A program made the position numbers and the translations under genes. Shown piece by piece: positions 7,133-10,648 of a stretch of 10,648 nt of DNA. The stretch covers positions 1 to 10,648 of the forward strand of contig JAITAN010000061.1 of NCBI GenBank assembly GCA_031284105.1, written 5' to 3'. Source of the stretch: Treponema sp. Lineage in GTDB: Bacteria; Spirochaetota; Spirochaetia; Treponematales; Breznakiellaceae. How positions within the stretch are numbered: position 1 is the stretch's first letter; each line of letters begins with the position of its first letter. The notes under the pieces were generated by a model that saw only the letters and a program-made list of their open reading frames with translations, made no database searches and was not told where the DNA came from.

Positions 7133-8221
7133 TTGGAAACCGTCCAAAAGAAAAATATTCAAAATTACGTATTTGGTGCGATACTTGTCCTGCTATTTTT
7201 GTTGGTATGCAGACTATTTGCACCTTTTTTTACGGTTTTGCTCTGGTCGATATTGCTGTACATCATGTTGAATCCTTTATACAAGCGGCTTATCAAAAAA
7301 CTCGACAAGACAAAGCTGAAGGGAAAAATTCTTCAGAGTATATGGGCAAGCGTTTTTGCGATCAGCACCCTGATCCTCATTCTGCTTCCGCTCTCGTTTA
7401 TGGTTTTTCAGTTTTTCAAACAGATTGTAGAACTCATCCGTTACATTCAGGACATATTTTATGCAAAACCCGGCATTATCCACGATGTTTTTGAATCAAT
7501 AGCCGGTTTTATTTCGGACATAAGCGCAGAGCAGATCCGTATCAGCGCCGATGGAATTCAGCAGAGGGTTCTACAATTTCTGAGTTCTGGCGTGCAGGGT
7601 GCGGTACAATTCAGCAGTAACTTGGCAAAAAATATCGGTTCATTCCTCATCAGTATGATAATGATGTTCTTCTGTCTGTATTTTTTTTATCTTGACGGTT
7701 CTACGCTTGCCGGTTTATTAAAACATACCATCCCCATACGCAGAGAATACATGGAAACCCTGTCCTCGAAATTTTTGGAGATTACCAAAAATCTCTTCAT
7801 GGGTTATATCGCGGTTGCCGTTATACAGGGCGTTGCTGCGGGCGTGATCTTTACGATTTTCGAGATAAAAGGAGCGTTGGTTTTCGCCGCATTGGTCTTT
7901 ATTTGCTCCTTTATCCCCATGATAGGCAGCAGCGTTATCTGGTGGCCCCTTGGTATCCTTTTGATGCTGAACGGTGAACTCATCCACGGTATTATCTTTG
8001 TCCTCGTGTCCATGGTTTTTATTTCATCTATAGATATGTTTTTGCGTCCAATCTTTTTACAAGATAGAATAAAATTGCACCCGCTTATCATTTTCTTCGC
8101 CATTATGGGCGGAGTGGAGGGGCTCGGCTTAAATGGTCTTATTCTGGGACCCATGATCGTGATCCTGTTTCTCACAGTGCTGGACATATTTCTGACCGAA
8201 CACAAAATAGAAGAAGGCTAA
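7133..8221 (+). CDS. AI-2E / PerM family membrane permease
   Basis: From the TTG at 7133 the protein has 362 residues, normal for the AI-2E transporter family (UPF0118, includes PerM, TqsA and YdiK). Membrane segments lie at about 12-47, 68-95, 168-187, 222-242, 247-279, 285-303 and 316-352, with a soluble loop at about 100-165. Family marks include FYLDGS at 185-190, GYIAVAVIQG at 224-233, FIPMIGS at 260-266, RPIFLQ...KLHP at 305-316 and GLNGLILGP at 332-340. Substrates differ within the family (autoinducer-2 export, Na+/H+ exchange and others) and cannot be told here. An in-frame ATG at 7046 is rejected because it lies inside the TPR gene. Its start is 4 bases after the TPR stop. Confidence 0.88.
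   Translation: METVQKKNIQNYVFGAILVLLFLLVCRLFAPFFTVLLWSILLYIMLNPLYKRLIKKLDKTKLKGKILQSIWASVFAISTLILILLPLSFMVFQFFKQIVELIRYIQDIFYAKPGIIHDVFESIAGFISDISAEQIRISADGIQQRVLQFLSSGVQGAVQFSSNLAKNIGSFLISMIMMFFCLYFFYLDGSTLAGLLKHTIPIRREYMETLSSKFLEITKNLFMGYIAVAVIQGVAAGVIFTIFEIKGALVFAALVFICSFIPMIGSSVIWWPLGILLMLNGELIHGIIFVLVSMVFISSIDMFLRPIFLQDRIKLHPLIIFFAIMGGVEGLGLNGLILGPMIVILFLTVLDIFLTEHKIEEG
8211..8217 (+). promoter_or_regulatory. Ribosome binding site before the ATA start of the ACT gene
   Basis: AAGAAGG lies in the last codons of the permease gene, 6 bases before the ATA at 8224. Its spacing is ideal for starting at that ATA. No ATG, GTG or TTG occurs in the ACT frame between the upstream stop at 8065-8067 and the GTG at 8293. 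Confidence 0.6.
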
Positions 8222-8223
8222 CA

Positions 8224-8493
8224 ATAAACGCAATTATTACGGTTGTCGGCGGCGACAAAGTCGGTATTATTGCCAAAGTTTCGGAATTCCTTGTGGAACG
8301 GAATATCAATATCGAAAACATCAGTCAGACCGTGTTGTCGGGCAACTTCGTTATGATGATGATGGTACATCTGTCTGGCGAACAGAAAGATATTGAAAAC
8401 ATTAAGCGGGGGCTTACCGCAATAGGGGATGCCATGAACGTGTCCATAAGTCTTATGCATGAAAAAGTTTTCTCAGGTATGTATAGGATTTAA
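8224..8493 (+). CDS. ACT-domain protein, UPF0237 family, with apparent ATA start
   Basis: Read from the ATA at 8224, this gives an 89-residue single ACT domain opening (M)NAIITVVGGDKVGIIAKVS, then NINIENISQTVLSGNFVMMMM and ISLMHEKVFSGMYRI. This aligns end to end with UPF0237 proteins, small cytoplasmic ACT proteins thought to sense amino acids or similar ligands. The family Met falls exactly on the ATA. A canonical start appears only at GTG 8293, which would remove the first beta strand and helix. The body of the gene is undamaged. It may be expressed weakly from ATA (or ATT at 8233/8236), or it may have just lost its start. It lies 2 bases after the permease stop, and its usual partner UPF0210 follows immediately. 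Confidence 0.8.
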   Translation: MNAIITVVGGDKVGIIAKVSEFLVERNINIENISQTVLSGNFVMMMMVHLSGEQKDIENIKRGLTAIGDAMNVSISLMHEKVFSGMYRI

Positions 8494-8495
8494 GC

Positions 8496-9328
8496 ATGAT
8501 ATTCATACCATTTGAAATAAAAGAAACTGTTGACATGTTTTTGTGCCATGAACTCGACATACGGGCAATCACACCGGCGTTTCCCTGCTGGACTGTGAGT
8601 CCGCTTCCGGCGTTGAAACGCGGCGGTGTATAAAAAACTGCTGCGGGCCGCCGGAACCCTCGTCAAGACCGGACGGGAAATCGAAGCCGAATACGGTATA
8701 CCGATTATCAATAAGCGGGTGTCCGTAACGCGCCTATTGCGCTTATCGCGGGCGCTTCCGATGGTGTCGACTGTACGCCCTATGCAAACTACCGCTTGCA
8801 CCGATGCCTGTGGTCGGAGATTTGATTGTCCGCATTCTTGAGGAAATGGGTCTCGAAACAGTCGGCGCTCATGGCACTACAACCGCGCTTGCCATACTTA
8901 CCGACATGGTAAAAAAGGTGGCGTTATGGCATCAACCCACGCGGGCGGCTTCTCATGCACGTTTATACCGGTTTCCGAAGATGAAGGCACGGCAGCCGCG
9001 GTCAAGTCCAGCCGCATCTGTCTAGACAAACTGGAGGCAATGACCAGCGTCTGTTCGGCTGGTCTCGATATGATTGCGCTCTCCGGCGACACGCCCACAG
9101 CCATCATCTCCGCCATAATAGCGGATGAAATGGCTATCGGTATGGTGAATAACAAGACTACTGCGGTCAGGCTAATACCGGCTCTGGGCAAGAAGTCGGG
9201 AGACTGGGCTGAATTCGGCGGTCTTTTGGGCGGAGCCGCCCGTCATGGCGGTCAATCTCGCAAAGAGCGCCGCCTTTACTGAACGTGGCGGCAGGATTTC
9301 CGTGCCGATTCACAGGTTCAGGAATTAA
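8496..9328 (+). pseudogene. UPF0210 / DUF711 (PFL-like) protein, broken
   Basis: The ATG at 8496 has AGGA 7 bases upstream and follows the ACT stop by 2 bases. The frame opens MIFIPFEIKETVDMF...ELDIRAIT, as UPF0210 proteins do. The reading frame then changes at about 8572 (one base lost), about 8600-8620, about 8732, about 8913 (one base lost from an A/G run) and about 9240 (one base gained). Between TPYA (about 8783) and LAPMPVVGD (about 8795) roughly 190 family residues are missing. The rest is well kept: GDLIVRILEEMGLETVGAHG, CSAGLDMIALSGDTP, EFGGLLGGA and SVPIHRFRN at the stop. The family is about 450 residues; what remains cannot be translated as one chain. The function of the family is not well established. 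Confidence 0.9.
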
Positions 9329-9869
9329 ACGCCGCATGAGCGTCGTGCAGCGCTCTATCGACAATGCGGGAGGCTATTTCTTCTGGGGGTAAGGACGTAA
9401 CGTCAATAATAAGATCGGCAAACGCATAATCATCATTGTCTATGTTGTAAAGCCGAAGGTAGCGCTCCCGATCCTGTCTGTCCCGCTCCGCCGTAAACGC
9501 CGTTGCTTCTTCAAGAATGCCGCCTTCTCGCTTGATGATGCGTAGCGCTCTTGTTTCAAGTCCGGTGTAAAGATACACCTTCAGATCTGCTTCCGGCAGC
9601 ATCCAGATTGCAAGACGCGAACCGAGTACGCAACCGCCGTTTTCACGGGCAAGGCTTACTTGCCGGCGATCCACTTCTCTGTCCCACCAGTCGTCTTTCG
9701 CTGCAAGGGCAAGCGTTTCTTTTAAATTCAGTCTCTTTTCCTGTGCAAGAGAACGGAAGGTAAAGTTAATAAATCTCAGCCCTAGTTTTTCCGCTACCAT
9801 GCAACTTACCGTGGTATTCCCACACCCGCTCTTCCCTGAAACCGCTATGCGGAGAGCTTCATGTGTCAT
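9318..9869 (-). CDS. Cytidylate kinase, archaeal-type family
   Basis: This 183-residue P-loop kinase is expected to phosphorylate CMP/dCMP with ATP. It opens IAVSGKSGCGNTT (P-loop, residues 8-20). FRSLAQEKRLNLKE follows at about 38-51, then DREVDRR, VLGSRLAIWMLPEADLKVYL, the lid RALRIIKREGGILEEA, and DRQDRERYLRLYNIDNDDYAFADLIID. This order matches archaeal-type CMP kinases, which occur in spirochaetes beside or instead of the common Cmk. The invariant P-loop Lys is Asn here (GCGNTT). Start: ATG at 9869 with AAAGGGGG 6 bases upstream; an adjacent ATG at 9872 and a TTG at 9899 are alternatives. Its stop overlaps the end of the convergent UPF0210 pseudogene by 11 bases. Confidence 0.8.
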   Translation of the reverse strand: MTHEALRIAVSGKSGCGNTTVSCMVAEKLGLRFINFTFRSLAQEKRLNLKETLALAAKDDWWDREVDRRQVSLARENGGCVLGSRLAIWMLPEADLKVYLYTGLETRALRIIKREGGILEEATAFTAERDRQDRERYLRLYNIDNDDYAFADLIIDVTSLPPEEIASRIVDRALHDAHAAFNS

Positions 9870-9925
9870 CATACGCCCCCTTTCAAAAGTACATCTCAAA
9901 CCAATACGTTTTCACGATTGGGGTT

Positions 9926-9954
9926 ATTATAATACCAATCCGTTTCGTTTTCAA
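9926..9954 (-). promoter_or_regulatory. Strong sigma-70 type promoter of the cytidylate kinase gene
   Basis: On the minus strand TTGAAA (9954-9949) and a perfect TATAAT (9931-9926) are separated by exactly 17 bases. Transcription would begin near 9919, giving a leader of about 50 bases ending in the AAAGGGGG ribosome binding site. It is the best promoter match in the window. Confidence 0.75.
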
Positions 9955-10316
9955 TATTTCTTTACGTTATTTTCTTGTGCAATGAGCCGTCATTGTGCTA
10001 CTGCCGGCTAGAATTTCCCCGGTGCGGAGCAGGCTAACCCGGGTTAAGAACAGAATATAAAAGGTTCGAAGGACGATATAAACTTGGCGTGTCAATCGAT
10101 GGCGACATTAGCGCGCCGAAGGTCGGTAATGGCATTTTGGCGTATGTACCATTCTTATACTTAACGTGAGTTCGACAGAATAAAGGAACTTCTACCCGAA
10201 TCAACGAAACCTTGTACACGCACACAGATGAAGCATGGCTAGTCGCCAGCGGCACCCTGCCGGACGTTATCCCCCGCATACCTAGGGCGAGTTCACACAA
10301 GGCAAAACAATACAAA
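9955..10316. other. Gene-poor stretch with coding-like debris
   Basis: No intact gene is visible. It holds a small hairpin (CAATGA/TCATTG, 9980-9995), a 12-bp palindrome at 10035, and an open plus-strand frame at 10038-10166. That frame reads protein-like text, including FEGRYKLGVSIDGD and GNGILAYVPFLYLT, and ends in TGA at 10167. After the stop the same frame stays open into the MCP fragment, while frame 1 reads EFDRIKELLPESTK. This looks like the remains of a gene I do not recognise, joined to the MCP fragment by rearrangement. No start with a ribosome binding site supports expression. Confidence 0.35.
10035..10046. repeat. 12-bp perfect palindrome
   Basis: TAACCCGGGTTA has no spacer and lies at the left edge of the coding-like debris. 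It could be a regulator site or chance; there is no second copy in the window and no adjoining promoter. Confidence 0.4.
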
Positions 10317-10648
10317 AACCTTACTATAGACAAGATCAAGGTTCTGATCCGTTCCATCAGGAAAGAAGCGGACGTGCTCGCGCGAACCGGCACGGACCTT
10401 GCCGGCGACATGACCGAAACGGCTGCCTCCGTCAACCGGATCACCGCCAACATCCGGGGCATCAAGTCCCAGACCGATAAGCAGGCGGCGGGCGTTTCAA
10501 GTTCCCATGCCGTCATGGAAGAGGTGGTGGCGGGCATCGAGACCCTCAACGCCCATATTCAGAAGCAGACGGAGCGCGTGAGCCAATCCTCACGCGCGGT
10601 GGAAGAGATGCTGGCGAACATACAGAGCGTAACGCGGACGCTTGCGGC
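10317..10648 (+). pseudogene. Methyl-accepting chemotaxis protein, signalling-domain fragment (runs off the window)
   Basis: From about 10317 the plus-strand frame reads NLTIDKIKVLIRSIRKEADVL, then DLAGDMTETAASVNRITANI, QAAGVSSSHAVMEEVV and SRAVEEMLANIQSVTRTLA at the window end. This is the start of an MCP cytoplasmic coiled-coil domain, which passes receptor signals to CheA/CheW. Homology begins abruptly at what should be the end of a HAMP domain. The sensor, membrane segments and HAMP are not upstream. The text from 10170 to 10316 is in frame but not MCP-like, and no start with a ribosome binding site is seen. It is most likely a 5'-truncated copy, though a fused soluble receptor cannot be excluded without the part beyond 10648. 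Confidence 0.65.

Noticed and set aside
10034..10549. 171-codon minus-strand open frame
   Set aside because: Antisense to the MCP signalling domain, whose family match is clear; no ribosome binding site or domain is seen.
1..10648. CRISPR array, tRNA or rRNA genes, toxin-antitoxin or defence cassette
   Set aside because: No regularly spaced repeats, cloverleaf-like sequence, rRNA-like blocks or recognisable defence proteins were seen on either strand by eye.

Overview
The window looks like a chromosomal segment of a spirochaete, most likely a Treponema of the insect-gut type (the T. primitia / T. azotonutricia group). This rests on the treponeme-style gene set (a DUF115 Maf-like protein, a small signal peptidase I, a PASTA-tailed septal PBP, an archaeal-type CMP kinase, an MCP signalling domain in spirochaetal style), roughly balanced base composition, and frequent GTG/TTG starts. 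The genus assignment is an inference from protein style and was not searched.

Layout. At the left edge is the start of a minus-strand secreted protein (1-46), with a possible promoter behind it and a terminator-like hairpin at 115-136. Positions ~212-855 hold a GC-rich, broken IS3-family insertion sequence on the plus strand: orfA and orfB remnants with frameshifts, an internal stop and a deletion over the catalytic core. From 894 to 4936 runs a tight minus-strand operon, lepB -> ftsI-like PBP -> DUF115 protein. The operon is divergent from a plus-strand operon at 4975-9328: LysM/M23 peptidase -> TPR protein -> AI-2E family permease -> ACT-domain protein (UPF0237) -> UPF0210 protein. Gaps in this operon are only 2-6 bases. 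The last gene is a clear pseudogene with a large deletion and at least five frame changes. The ACT gene has no ATG, GTG or TTG where its start should be; an ATA sits there behind a good ribosome binding site. Convergent to this is a cytidylate kinase-like gene (9318-9869, minus) with a strong sigma-70 type promoter. The right edge holds a sensorless MCP signalling-domain fragment preceded by coding-like debris.

How the genes fit together. The centre is a cell-envelope block: protein export processing (LepB), septal peptidoglycan synthesis (FtsI-like PBP), peptidoglycan binding and hydrolysis (LysM/M23), and a periplasmic or surface TPR protein. The flanks are decaying: the IS3 remnant, the UPF0210 pseudogene and the MCP fragment. 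That suggests recent relaxed selection or genome rearrangement. I see no CRISPR array, tRNA, rRNA, toxin-antitoxin or defence locus, and no evidence of a new multi-gene system. The most notable points are the ATA start, the eroded ACT/UPF0210 pair, the hidden IS3 relic and the compact divergent lepB/M23 control region.
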